64,000 nt of DNA from Stichopus chloronotus. Lineage: Eukaryota; Echinodermata; Holothuroidea; Aspidochirotida; Stichopodidae. Every line of letters starts with the position of its first letter. Positions within the stretch are counted from its first letter, which is position 1. Made by a program: the position numbers and the translations under genes. Below the pieces are notes generated by a model. That model had not been told where the DNA came from and ran no database searches. It saw only the letters and a program-made list of their open reading frames with translations. The stretch is taken from NCBI GenBank assembly GCA_021234535.1, contig CM037842.1, positions 11,038,134 to 11,102,133 on the forward strand, in the 5' to 3' direction. Below, piece after piece: positions 53,075-64,000 of this stretch.

Positions 53075-55279
53075 ATGGCTTCTTCAACAACTCTAAGGGA
53101 CTTGACGGAAAACTTCTTCCAGTGTTCTGTTTGTTTGGATCAACTCAAAGAACCCAAACTGTTGCCTTGCCTTCATCGATATTGTACTGACTGCTTGAAA
53201 ACAGTCATCGAACAAAGCAATAGTGGAACATTTGACTGTCCAATGTGTAAACAGCGATGTCCTATACAGAAGAATGGAGTTGAAGGGTTCAAAACTGATT
53301 TTCATATGAAGAATATTCTTGAGTTTATACAGTTGCAAAAAACGTATGAAAATAAACAATTAAAGAAATGTGTGAGTTGTTCTAAAGAAATTAACGTTTT
53401 CGCATATTGCTTTAAGTGTAGAGATTTCTTATGTGAGCAATGTTACAATGTTCACATCAGCAGTAAGATGTTTCATGACCACCAACGGCATATTCTTTGC
53501 TTAAATAATATTGAAACAAAGAAGCTAACATTGGAGAAGTTATCAGCATTCACAGAAGATCCAAGATGCCCGGAACATGTGAATAAAGAAGCTCATTTAT
53601 GTTGTGTTACATGTGGGAATGTACCAGTTTGCTTGACTTGTACTTACAATAAGCACAAAGGTCATGACCTATATGACGTAACAGAACAAGCAGAAATTGA
53701 AAGAAATCAGTTGAAATTAAAACTCGATGAACTAAACTTACATAAAAGTAAGCTGTATGAGTTACCAAAGAAAACTGAAGCAAGTAGAAAACAACTGATT
53801 GATAATGTCTCCAGGAAAAGAGAAATATTGAACAATCAGTACAAAAAACAAGTTGACAGAATTAAAGCTAAAATTGAAGAAAGAAAACTTTTGAGAAAGG
53901 AGGGTGTTGATGACATAGAGAGTGAAAGGAAAAACGAAGAGAGCCGAATAAATCGAAATTACAAAGAGGAATTAAACGAACTTAATAAAAAATATGATGA
54001 AATCAGGAAAACATGTACAACAAAATACGACAACAAACTTGACGAATTTAAAGAGAAATTCGATAAGATTGAGGGAGACTTCTGCGGTAAACTTGGAATT
54101 GTAGATTGTAGTTTTAAAAGTTTAACAACAGAAAAAGATTTAGTCGTCGACCAGAATATGAGTGACTTACAACGAATATCAGATTACTGTGATCAAATTC
54201 TCAGGCGGTACGCAAATTTAACAGTGACTGCTTCATCTATTCTAGACTGCAAAGACGATTGGACAGACGTTCAGTGTATACCTGATGTTAAAACATCTTG
54301 TGAATCTCTGATAGATGAGATGAAAAAGGAATTTCCAGAAATAGAATCTTTATCAGATATTTTTGTCGATAAAATAACAAGAGTCATATTCAATGGCATC
54401 AGTATGAGTGAACATGAAGAGTCTGTTGTTGCTGTTGAGGATATTACAAATAAAGGTTGGTCTATCAATGGAATAACTAGCAGCAACAATGGTAACATCG
54501 TCATCACCGGTGCAGCAGCAGAGAATCTATCACACATTACTGTCATCAACAAGAAAGGAGAAATACAGAGGCAGGAACAGATACAGAGAGGTAAAAGATA
54601 TTGCGGGGTCCCTCTGTCACGTTGTTGTTGTCATTTATCGGAATTTGAAGTTGTAACTGCTTGCACACCTGACGAAATAAGTATTTATGACGTACGCGAC
54701 GGGACACTCAAAGTGAAGTACATCAGTGATGTCGTCAGTAGTTGGCCAACTGGTCTGCATGTACTTTGTGTAGCTACTGATGACGTCAACCATCACATCA
54801 TTGTTGGTACCAATTCCAGATATGTGTATGTATTTGATGATCGGATGAATTACAGTTACACCATAACACTGCCAGATGTAATCAGTGGTTCATATGATAT
54901 CACTGTACACAGAGGCAATCTCCTGATCTGTGATAACGTCAGAAAGATTGCGTGTGTGGTCAACGTTGATGGATCAGATGGTAGGCTCATCTATAAATTT
55001 ATCAAACCAGACCTCGATGGAGTCGACTGGAGACCAATCAGTGTTTGCACAGATGGAAACGATTTCATCTACATGTTATGGTGTGACGGTTACTTCGGAG
55101 GAAGACGTTTCCTGGTACAATACAGTCAAAATGGCCGACAGGCATTGGCAAGAAGAGAAGTAGTTTTGGGTGCTCGGTGTTTAACCACCGTAGAAGAGAA
55201 TGGATCGGAAAAACTTGTAATAGCAACATTAGAACTTGGAAAGATACACATATACAGTTTAAAACTAAGAATAATGTAG
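53075..55279 (+). CDS. TRIM-type RING/B-box E3 ubiquitin ligase with C-terminal beta-propeller-like region
   Basis: Intact 734-residue single-exon CDS. The ATG at 53075 has G at -3 and +4 and follows an in-frame TAA; a GTG directly upstream is not a plausible start. The RING finger is complete: C17, C20, C32, H34, C37, C40, C55, C58 (C3HC4). A first B-box uses C99, C102, C112, C115, C120, C123 and histidines at 127-139. The second has C165, H168, C177, C180, C186, C189, H194, H197. A long charged coiled coil spans about 205-345. Residues about 450-734 show repeated short hydrophobic strands (NGNIVITGA, HHIIVGT, YVYVFDD, NLLICDN, GNDFIYMLW, EKLVIATLE), typical of a six-bladed NHL-like propeller though too diverged to assign blades. 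The protein likely attaches ubiquitin to targets bound by the propeller in the cytoplasm, with regulatory or innate-immune roles by analogy with TRIM2/3/56/71-type proteins; the target is unknown. An acceptor at 53041 shows that a 5' UTR intron precedes the CDS. Confidence 0.9.
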   Translation: MASSTTLRDLTENFFQCSVCLDQLKEPKLLPCLHRYCTDCLKTVIEQSNSGTFDCPMCKQRCPIQKNGVEGFKTDFHMKNILEFIQLQKTYENKQLKKCVSCSKEINVFAYCFKCRDFLCEQCYNVHISSKMFHDHQRHILCLNNIETKKLTLEKLSAFTEDPRCPEHVNKEAHLCCVTCGNVPVCLTCTYNKHKGHDLYDVTEQAEIERNQLKLKLDELNLHKSKLYELPKKTEASRKQLIDNVSRKREILNNQYKKQVDRIKAKIEERKLLRKEGVDDIESERKNEESRINRNYKEELNELNKKYDEIRKTCTTKYDNKLDEFKEKFDKIEGDFCGKLGIVDCSFKSLTTEKDLVVDQNMSDLQRISDYCDQILRRYANLTVTASSILDCKDDWTDVQCIPDVKTSCESLIDEMKKEFPEIESLSDIFVDKITRVIFNGISMSEHEESVVAVEDITNKGWSINGITSSNNGNIVITGAAAENLSHITVINKKGEIQRQEQIQRGKRYCGVPLSRCCCHLSEFEVVTACTPDEISIYDVRDGTLKVKYISDVVSSWPTGLHVLCVATDDVNHHIIVGTNSRYVYVFDDRMNYSYTITLPDVISGSYDITVHRGNLLICDNVRKIACVVNVDGSDGRLIYKFIKPDLDGVDWRPISVCTDGNDFIYMLWCDGYFGGRRFLVQYSQNGRQALARREVVLGARCLTTVEENGSEKLVIATLELGKIHIYSLKLRIM

Positions 55280-58200
55280 TGTGATTGGAATAATTCAAGT
55301 AAATTACAAACATTGAAAATAGCAAATCAGAGTCTGATACCAAACTTGTTGATATTAATACTAGTTAAAACTTGCCCGTACAAGATGAAATGACATGTTT
55401 AGGAAAATGTCTTATTCCTTTCCGGCTGTTTGGTTGTATCTGTGAAACTAGACTGACAAAAACATGTTTGTTCATATGTTGATTCAGTTACGAAATAACT
55501 TCACTAATATACTTAAATGTTTCATAAATACATTTACGTGATAGATGTCAAAAAATAGTTTGCACAATGCTTCAAAAACACTGTAGAAATGTTGGACTTA
55601 CAGTGTGTCTAAAATTTGAGCGGTAAAATTCCTTGCCAAGGAGAACATTAGAAATATAATGTTTTGAAAATTGCGAATCAAATGTTAACAATTACCTACA
55701 AAAAAATACAAGAATTATTTTATGACTACGATTTCAAGTGATTTTTAAGTGATACTAACCAGATCTGGTGCTGCGGTATTCCAGCGAACTTTATTTCGGG
55801 AATACACCATGAAAATTTGATTGTTCTCCTCACTTTTCAAAGTGTTGGAGTAGATGTTCTGTATTCGACCTTCTCTAACGTGTCTTTAAAATGCCTCAGC
55901 TTAATACTTGTACATATTAATTCATAGTTTATGACAATAATATGATATCATCTTGTACCTTTCCTACTATATAAACAATATGTTTCTAAATAGCCTGATA
56001 GTATTTTTTTACAATTGACATTATGATAAGTACTGTCATTCCTTATTTTTTCTTTTTTTTCAGTTTTTTTTTTCTATAGCCTCAATCCGAACACAGTCTA
56101 AGTGCACCATGATTAGAAATATTGATCAAATGATCTGTTAAATCATACCCAATAACTCATAACAGTCTTTTTCAGTGTTGGGTTCCATTTACTTACTACT
56201 TTCTCTTGTGTTAATTAGATGTCAATTCGTGCTCTGCGACATCCCTGTTCAGTAATTGATACAAATGACCCGAACATATCCGTAGTCAGTTTGCGTTATT
56301 CACATTTGTACCCTTTACTGATAAACTTCGTATATTGATCTTTATTCATGCCGCTAATATCATAACAGTTAAATATCACGACATTTAAAATACTGCTATG
56401 ATATTGTTTTCACAGTTTTACGTATACGTTTTCTCGTACCTTTTTTCTGTAATGTTTCTATTAAAGAAATTATTAACAGTCATGATGGTACTTTTGGCTT
56501 TTGCCTCATACTTTTGAATAATTGCAATGAAAAACCTTCGCTTCATCTTAAAAAGGCATTCAGTATGCTTGAAGAGTAAACTAAGTAACTAAGTGAAGTA
56601 ACTTAAAGACAATGGTTATGCATTTTTTGTTGTTGTTTTGTGTAGTTTGTACATACACATCAGAAGTTCACATACAAGAACATGGATTTGGTCTTGATTT
56701 CGGCAAGTAACAGTTTCAGCAATTTATAAATAAAGAACTAATATAAAGTGTGACCATGATCCTCATCTATATTTCTAACTTGCATTGCGTCAAGAGCAAA
56801 GTATCTAGTTACGTTTTACTACACATTTTCCACTGTGTGGATACGCAGCTGTGACATGACAGAGTCTGCGCTTGAACACCAATTCAAAACAGAGGTTACT
56901 TCTGTACGTGCACGCAATAGCTGTTTTCCTTCCGGACACAGACGACAACAAGTGCCAGAGTAACTCATTATAGGTGCACTTCTAACTTTTCTTCATTTTA
57001 TAACAAAACCTGCGTCACTACGTTTAAGATCTCTCATGTGTTTTGTGTAGCGGACAGAGGGTGACGTGCGAGATATAAATTTATCTTGTTAGAATAATTC
57101 CTTATCTCGACAAAATTTGCAAACTGTGGAGTTACCGACGTACCGGTATTACCGAGGAATTACCGTGTCCCTGGTCTCTTTTTACCTCCATGAGTTGATG
57201 AACCGAAACTATTTACTGAATGTGAATATTCATGGGTTGTCATAATCGCCGAATTTGGGAGTTTCAGCCACAAAAGACCTTGCAAGGAACACGAAAAGAG
57301 CTACGTTCCACATTTTTACGCTCTGCAGTGACTCCCAAATTTTAAAGCGATATTTTACAAGTAAAGAACCTTCTACCGGCAGAGTCGTTATGTTTAAGTA
57401 ATGGTACGGTGTAAAATCTCATTTACTGCGTTTTGTTTTCTTACTGGTGAAAGATTTCTTTAAACGGTAGTTTTGATATACATTTCATATAACGTTTTGC
57501 ACTTTCTTCCGTCAAGTCGGGTCATGATAAGGCTGATTAACAGATTTGTGGTGAAAAGAAATTCTGGCAGAAAGTGCCTCAGTAGAGAGGAAAACTTCAG
57601 TATTTGATTTTCGTAACTTGTGCTGACGTTAAATATTTCATGAGTATGATGTATTTTATGACTCTCCCTAGGTTAGATAAAAAAAAATGTTGTTTGGTCA
57701 AAGATCTTCCTTTCACGTTTAATTCTAGAATTGACATGGGTTTTGGTCACATACCATCATTAGGTAGTGTACATCTGCGAAATCTGTTTTAAAAAATAAA
57801 TAAATAACTTGAACCACGGAGATCGTTTATTTTGTTTTCAGTCATTATAACTATATTTTATTACCAACTAAAGTATAGATGATGTAGAAAATAGGCTAAT
57901 AGAAGGATATTTAGATTGTTATGTCTTCCCTATACAGGTAATGTACGAAGAGAAATAATAGTGTAGTTGCTTTGGGACGCTATCATGTATTATTACATCT
58001 CCCATGTACTCGTATGTGTATAGGCTATATGCAGTACATACAAACTGTACAGCAAAATCGCTGCATCCTAAATTATTGATTATAGGTAATTGTGTTAGTA
58101 AAACTTCGTAATTTTGGTGTTAGGGAAAGCCCTATAATGTCATCTGCAAATATCGATTGTAAAATATCGAATTGATTCAGTAAATAAGTTCGGTACTCGA

Positions 58201-60527
58201 GAGGTATGAAGACACTGCTTGAGACGTGTGAAGTAGCAGATTCTTTTCGAGTGTTTGCTTTTTAAATAACCTACGTAAAACCTAAAAAAGTCTTTAATTT
58301 TCAGGAAGATGGGAGATCAAAGTGTCTAGCTACCTTGCTGTAATGGAAAATAGAAAGCCTCATTTTGCAATATTCTACAAACAGTTAGTGGTCATCACTT
58401 GTCGGTCCAGTTCCGCGACATGTCTTTCGTTGAGACTTCCCAGTGGTCGAGAATGTAAGAGAACTGGACACGTGACCTAATTAACTAAACGGTAGCTGAT
58501 AGACTGTGTAGTTCCCAAAATAAGTTGGTGTTTCCCTAAAACACTTTACCTGTACTCTTATAGCGCCCTCTGCTTTATCCTGCTTGTATTATCCGGGTCC
58601 ACCCAGAGCTGCCTATGGACCTGGCGTACTCACGAGTGTGACGTCGAATCTCTATTTTGTTTTAGCTATACAATTCACGATCTTACCCGATCCGACCCAC
58701 GGATTAGTAATTCAGTTGACTGATGTACTCTCGGTGCTCTGCACTTAGAACATTAACAAGAATCCAGACACCCGCCTACCGGTTATGTCATGACATCGAA
58801 CAGCGGTATCGTATGTAATGCAATGCACTGCGTTATCCATTCCACTAACCTGTACTGCTAGCCAGCTGCATACTGCCTCACAAAACTTAGAACGTGTGAA
58901 AGTCAGTGTTCGGGAGGCAGAAACACCCCTCCCACATACACACAGCCAGATGCGACTCCTCTGAAAAAAATATCAAAAATTTATCAGGAAGATAGAACAA
59001 AAATATAATCATTACTTAATTGAAACATGTATTATAATTTATTTAACATATATTGAACAAACGTAGCACTATTTGTATCCTGCCCCATCCATTTGACAAA
59101 AGAATTTCCAAAGGGGATTGAATTCTTCTAACCTTCAAGGGGATGTACTCCTCCCCCTTAGACCCCTGCCCCTCAACCGTACGATCATCATTTCCAGCGG
59201 AAATCTCATCTCCCCCCTCCCACGGATCAGACCAGCCTATACGCTCCTGCTCACGCAAACCTATTCTAGCACCTACGGTCGGCAGAATGAGCCAAGACAA
59301 TCAACGCCAGTATTCATACATGGGCACTGTATCAGGGTTTTTTTTATCAATTTTTTTGTGATTAAACAAACTTATTTTGAAAAACAAGCTTATTTTGGCG
59401 ATCTTTTATCTCAAGGGGTGACAGTTTTATGCAATATTCTATACTTAGCCTATTTGTTTAAAGAAAAAAAATTAAAAATTGCCTTTTCTATACATATTTA
59501 AATTAAAATTTTGAAAAGTACTTATTTTCTTTTTGAAATAAACAATGGTTTTGTGCATTTGTCTTTTTTGCCCCGATGGCAGCCCATATCTTTGGCGCCC
59601 TCTCCTATATGATTTTTCGTAACGAGTAGCTGAACGAAAACTCGTCCGAAACGCAGGGTAGCGGACCTGTAAAAAAACCCTCGCTTGAGAGGTGAAGAGA
59701 TGAGACTTTCGGACTACAAGCCACGACGCCAATGGTCTCAAGAAGTCATCTGTGTTTTTATGAACCGTTGTCAGATAAAACCTACTTGATATAACTTCCC
59801 GACGAAATATATTAGAAGGCACGGCATCTCCAGAACACCATCGCACGTGACAAGGTTAAAATACCAGATTGTGACGTAACGTAGAATTTTTATCAGTTTG
59901 ATTATGTCACACAACTACTTGATGTGAGTATTATAGGCCTATTCAAAATGATGTTCATTGTAGAATTGCTTGATCATACCGTTTTTGTTTTTTCATTGAG
60001 TCACAGTGAAAATGTTTAAGCTCCCATAAAAATGATGTATTTTAAGGAAGTATGTCCGTCCAAATGATACGTACGATATGATCAGCTCAATATGTTACAT
60101 GATAAAAGTATTTTAAACTTTCGAAACAAAAAAAAAAAACCGAATTATCTACGTAAGGCAATTTCGGTCAGAAAGTGCCCCAGTAGACGGGAGAAAGAAA
60201 AAAGGATTAATATTTTTTATTTTGCTTTTTTATATGTTGACTTCCAGCATTCAGATAATGTTCATGAACATGAAGCGTTGTTTGGTTTAAGTTTATCAGT
60301 GTATACCTGACCTCTACGGCTAAGTATTGGTGGCTTTAGAGCAAAAATTTCATATCAAGTTCATGCTACATTAAGCCCGCCTCAGCCTACACTCCTCAAG
60401 TTCTCCGCGCTATGATACGACAAGACGCGATATCTTTGAAAGTCTCAAGTCTATGCACGTTATTGTATCGCTGAACGGTCGTACTCACAGGCTACGTTCT
60501 CCCGCGTATTTCGAATGATGAATAAGC
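55280..60527. other. Downstream of TRIM, no gene recognised
   Basis: The first few hundred bases are probably TRIM 3' UTR (homologous to the tails of remnants A-C). A possible AATAAA lies near 56727. The minus-strand open frame 59472-59846 (124 codons) has no motif known to me. Confidence 0.4.
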
Positions 60528-60566
60528 AGCTTTAGATTTCACGACGCGGACTACACTACGACGTAG

Positions 60567-60574
60567 TGACGTCA
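60567..60574. promoter_or_regulatory. Palindromic CRE-like site TGACGTCA
   Basis: Perfect 8-base CREB/ATF consensus inside the 361 bp MITE. It is a sequence match only; no gene lies within 5 kb downstream. Confidence 0.4.
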
Positions 60575-60687
60575 CGTTCAATGTTCTGCGCAAGGCACTA
60601 CTTCACCCCACTCGTTTTGCCTGATATTCTACACCGGGTGTTTCGATCTTTCACGTTCTGCTGCAGACGACAACCTAGAGTAAAATA

Positions 60688-60695
60688 TGACGTCA
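60688..60695. promoter_or_regulatory. Second palindromic CRE-like site TGACGTCA
   Basis: Second perfect CREB/ATF consensus in the same MITE, 121 bases from the first. Confidence 0.4.
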
Positions 60696-60888
60696 TAATT
60701 GACCGCTGTGCTTGTACAAACAATAATCGTGTATACGTGTATCATCATGTGACTGGACACACGACTAACTTTTTGTGCGTTGTACAAATCTAAAGCACAT
60801 ATTCAGCAGGACGACAAGTTGGCGCTACGACATAAGCTGTCCGGTTAACTGCCGCGTCCCAGGTCTACGCGTCGTGAAATCTAAAGCT

Positions 60889-61864
60889 CCCTAATATACT
60901 ACTACGACAACATTAACGGCGTCTGGCGTTATAAAAACTGCGCGTTGAAAGAAAAAGGTTTTCGGGAAAGCGCGATACAACAAATACTTTCACTCTGCAG
61001 GGGGTCTTTAACAACTCCGTGCTTCTACAATACGCTGCTATTGTTTAGAGATTACAGTCAAACGCGCTAAGACGCTAAGACGCGTTAGACTGATTTTTTT
61101 TAAACGTTCAAAAATCTACGCTACGATACGATAACATGCGTTTGTTGGAAATCGTGTGGTGTCCTATCGTACAAGTCCTCACACACTGCAATTCTCTCGG
61201 ATCGTTGCGTCGTATAGATAAAAGCGCCGTCGTTTGATATCAAAGAAACATCGCAATGTGTGAATGAGTAGGGCTTCAGAGTGATAAAACACATACTGCA
61301 CGATGAATATTATCTGTAGGACGTTAACATAAGGACAACAAAAATTGTCTACTCAGGCAATTTCTGAGTGAATTTGCTATTTGTTGATGATTTGTCACAC
61401 ATATCTGTTGAAGAGATATGCTTATAGTTACGAGGTTTAGAAGAAAAAAGCAAAAAGTTACCTACGTTGTATGTCACGACTACCTAATATTCTCATTTAA
61501 ATATGAATATTCAGGACTTTCTGTCGCTACCTGCTCTATAGAAAAAAAAGAAAAAAGAAGAAACCTAGCCTTTAAAACGATACGGTCTTGTAAGTACTAA
61601 AAAACACCCCAGCATAGATTAATCACTTACTTTCTTTTCACCATCTTTATCAACGACCCGCCTTATACTGTACCTCTTTCATACTTCAGAAACCTTGTGA
61701 AAACAAACACCCTTTGAAATTTTTAGAGTGTCATAACTGAATTTTTTTGACAGCCTACAAGAACAGGTACAAGGCTACTTGTTGGTTTATTATATATTTC
61801 TTAGTTTTCGGTCACGTGACGTATCCATCAATATATTTACGAAAATGAAAAAAAAAGAAAGTAC
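60889..61864. other. Non-coding, CpG-richer than average
   Basis: Continues the CpG-rich character of the adjacent MITE to about 61230, with 'acgcgctaagacgctaagacgcg' words. May be part of a larger element whose ends I could not define. Confidence 0.4.
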
Positions 61865-62001
61865 GAAAGCCTGTTAGTGCCATCTATGTAAATATTTTCA
61901 ATCGGTAATAACAGATCTGTAAATGCAGATTATTAATCTGTTAATACAGATTATTAATTTGTTATTACAGTTTTTTTTTTCGATGGCACCAACAGGCTTT
62001 C
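61865..62001. mobile_element. 137 bp foldback element
   Basis: The arms GAAAGCCTGTTAGTGCCATC (61865-61884) and 61982-62001 are inverted repeats with one mismatch over 20 bp. A second nested inverted pair, GTAATAACA (61905-61913) and TGTTATTAC (61960-61968), and a near-palindromic core of AGATTATTAATCTG words fold into one long hairpin. Non-coding. Confidence 0.65.
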
Positions 62002-63210
62002 TTGAAAAAGACCCCCGAAAATAAAATGATGGTCAGCTTTCAACAGACATTTCCGTAAAACTGTTTGTAACGGCGGTGACAAAATTCAACATAATATCAG
62101 GTTTGCGCCATCACAGGTTGAGCTCGTCCGATAAACGGCGATATAATTTAACATCCTGCTGCGCTTCAACAGGAGGGTGGTGGCGTTGGATCATATTAAT
62201 ATCAATGATACATCAAACGACCTTGCTTACTTATTAATAGGTCTCATTTTCTACGGTACGATGTATCAGTACCTTACAGAATCTTGCCGCTGCGTGCGAA
62301 GAGTGAGTTGACTATTTTCGTGGAAAATTCGGGGTTAATTTAACAACCCTAACCGCACACGAGTGACTAATATCGTCTGATGAGGAATCAAAGGTTTGAC
62401 GTATACCGAATGTGACTAAGCTATGAATTGAGAAAAGAAAGGTACATCTATATATGGAAAGATTCTTTTATTTTTTTTTTTCCGTTTCGTATTCCTCCAA
62501 AAAGAAGTACTTTCAGTAATTCTTCTCCACTTGAAGGGAAGTACGTCAAAATTTGTGGAAGAGAGACAAATTTGACCAGCCCATCATATTACTAGCCGAC
62601 AGAAGAAGCAAGCAAAATGTCCATTTATTGAAGAAATTTAAGAGGTCCATCTTTTTCTTGAGAAAGCCTCACATTTAGGATGCCTTTGGAGGAAATATCG
62701 GACACAGGCTATTGGCCAGAATATCAGCTGTTGATTGCCTTTCATTCTCTGATGTTAATTGCGAGATTATTTTTTTTTCCCTCTCTTTTTTAAGTAAACC
62801 CATCTTAAAAATGTGTAAAGCCGTCTGTCTCTCACCCACAAATCCTCTCATTCAAATTATACCTAACATGTTGCTACTATAAGTTTAAAAAGTATATTAC
62901 TTTGCTTCTAATTATTTAATTTATTTTATTCGATCTTTTAAATATTAAGTAGTTAGTCTGTATTCTACAGTACAACTTTAACTTGATACATTTGTTTTTG
63001 TCTTTTTTCGGGGGGGGGGGGGGGGAGGGAGCGTAGAATTTTTTATGGAGTAAGAAAGAAATGGTTGAACAGGATATACGCAAGGAACAAAACAGAGAAG
63101 GTAAGGCTCGATTTCTTAAACTTGGGAATCTCTAACTGGGTGATCAAAGTTTTGTCCCTCTTCCGCGCAGTACAAAAGGCACATCACCAATGTTACCTTT
63201 CAATTAATCC

Positions 63211-63264
<54 letters not shown>

Positions 63265-64000
63265 TAACTTCCGGTCATGTTCCTCACAGAGATTGCGAGG
63301 ATTCGGCTCGATCGGTGTAAGAGGAAGACTTATTCGTATTAACATCAACTTATTCTTTCAGATATCAACGGATCAACGGAATTGCAACATATTTATCTGG
63401 CATTTGTTCGAGTTGTGCTTACAGTCTAAACCGTCTGACAACTATTTCTCCATGCTCTAAATTGATTACGTCATACGGTATTTGCATATCTTATGATGAT
63501 GTGGGTTAAGTCCCACTTGCACTTGCAACGTGAATATTTGTCAATCCAGCGGCCGTATACATATCCAGCATCAGGGATGAGATATGATCAGTGAGGAAAC
63601 ACCACGGAAATTTTGATCAAAATGCAAATACTTTGAGACCCCCGAAAAGTTGAGGGAAGATAAGCTCGATAATTGACTCAAATGTATTTCTTTCCTTTAT
63701 TCGGCACTTTTAGTTCAATACTGAGCAGTCAGTGATATGAAGTTGTTGCAACAAGCAATTATTCTCGAATGACTTGTTGTGCACCGAGAAATGCCATGAC
63801 GTGTTGGCATGTAACCCGAGAATTGACCGCGATTCCTTTACGGCAACCCATAATTAAAAGTGAAAGGGCGCCATCTCTTCGGCAGATCAGAAAGGCAGTA
63901 CGTCACAGAGAATTTTGACAAGCAATTCGGAACGCTGTGTGCATTAACTATGAAAGATCGGAACCAGGAAGCCAAACGTGTATGTATCGAGAAACGTTTC
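62002..64000. other. Non-coding, simple repeats
   Basis: Holds a T-run near 62470, a G-run at 63010-63024 and the (CAAT)n tract. No gene recognised. Confidence 0.45.
63211..63264 (+). repeat. (CAAT)n microsatellite
   Basis: About 13 CAAT units. They encode the SINQSINQ stretch of a spurious 131-codon frame. Confidence 0.95.

Larger units (their letters stand above)
60528..60888. mobile_element. 361 bp MITE with 21 bp terminal inverted repeats
   Basis: The left end AGCTTTAGATTTCACGACGC (one more G follows) at 60528-60548 is a perfect inverted match to 60868-60888. Imperfect matching extends a few bases outward, with TA on both sides (possible TA target duplication). The interior is CpG-rich and non-coding, with a CACTAC/GTAGTG hairpin and two TGACGTCA palindromes (60567-60574, 60688-60695). 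The superfamily was not identified. Confidence 0.7.

Noticed and set aside
59472..59846. 124-codon minus-strand frame
   Set aside because: Basic, motif-free, ends in A/T-rich sequence; no supporting context.
63201..63270. CRISPR-like periodic repeat
   Set aside because: It is a plain (CAAT)n microsatellite with no spacers, in a eukaryotic context.

Overview
The window is animal nuclear DNA. It is AT-rich, with little coding sequence, GT-AG introns, many microsatellites, MITE-like elements and retroelement debris. A gustatory-receptor-like (GRL) chemoreceptor, a large intronless-CDS TRIM gene with decayed paralogs, and repeats built on TGACCTTTGACC-type words suggest a marine invertebrate deuterostome. 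An echinoderm, perhaps a sea cucumber, is my best guess; this is inference from gene content, with no database search.

Two genes can be supported. On the minus strand between about 29.08 and 20.89 kb lies a GRL seven-transmembrane receptor. One large exon (27786-29046) encodes the N-terminus and TM1-TM6. I assembled three small exons by hand (25696-25767, 21664-21753, 20891-20968) that encode the last cytoplasmic loop, TM7 and the stop. All three introns are phase 0, the arrangement described for the C-terminal end of the insect-type gustatory receptor superfamily, and the last exon carries the TY pair of the family signature. The large exon has a +1 frameshift near 28,622; removing one base would give a 499-residue receptor. 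The gene is therefore either mis-assembled there or recently broken.

On the plus strand at 53075-55279 is an intact 734-residue TRIM-type E3 ubiquitin ligase: RING, two B-boxes, coiled coil and a C-terminal beta-propeller-like region. It stands in a graveyard of relatives. A minus-strand TRIM pseudogene (43830-44849) has lost both B-boxes. Two inverted copies of a promoter plus 5' leader exon (45235-45640 minus, 46895-47290 plus) stand head to head. Three tandem remnants of TRIM 3' ends lie at 47480-48850. The plus-strand leader exon ends in a perfect donor at 47274 and may be the first exon of the intact gene across a 5.8 kb intron.

The rest is non-coding. There are five same-orientation copies of a ~360 bp TTAA-flanked MITE (family A), an inverted pair of a different ~375 bp TTAA-flanked MITE (family B), a 361 bp MITE with near-perfect 21 bp ends and two palindromic CRE sites, a 137 bp foldback element, a LINE reverse-transcriptase tail, a degenerate ~100 bp AT-rich satellite in two opposite blocks, and many simple repeats, including a strand-biased series of long G-runs. 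Three orphan exon-like stretches are reported at low confidence. No tRNA, rRNA, CRISPR array or prokaryotic system was seen.
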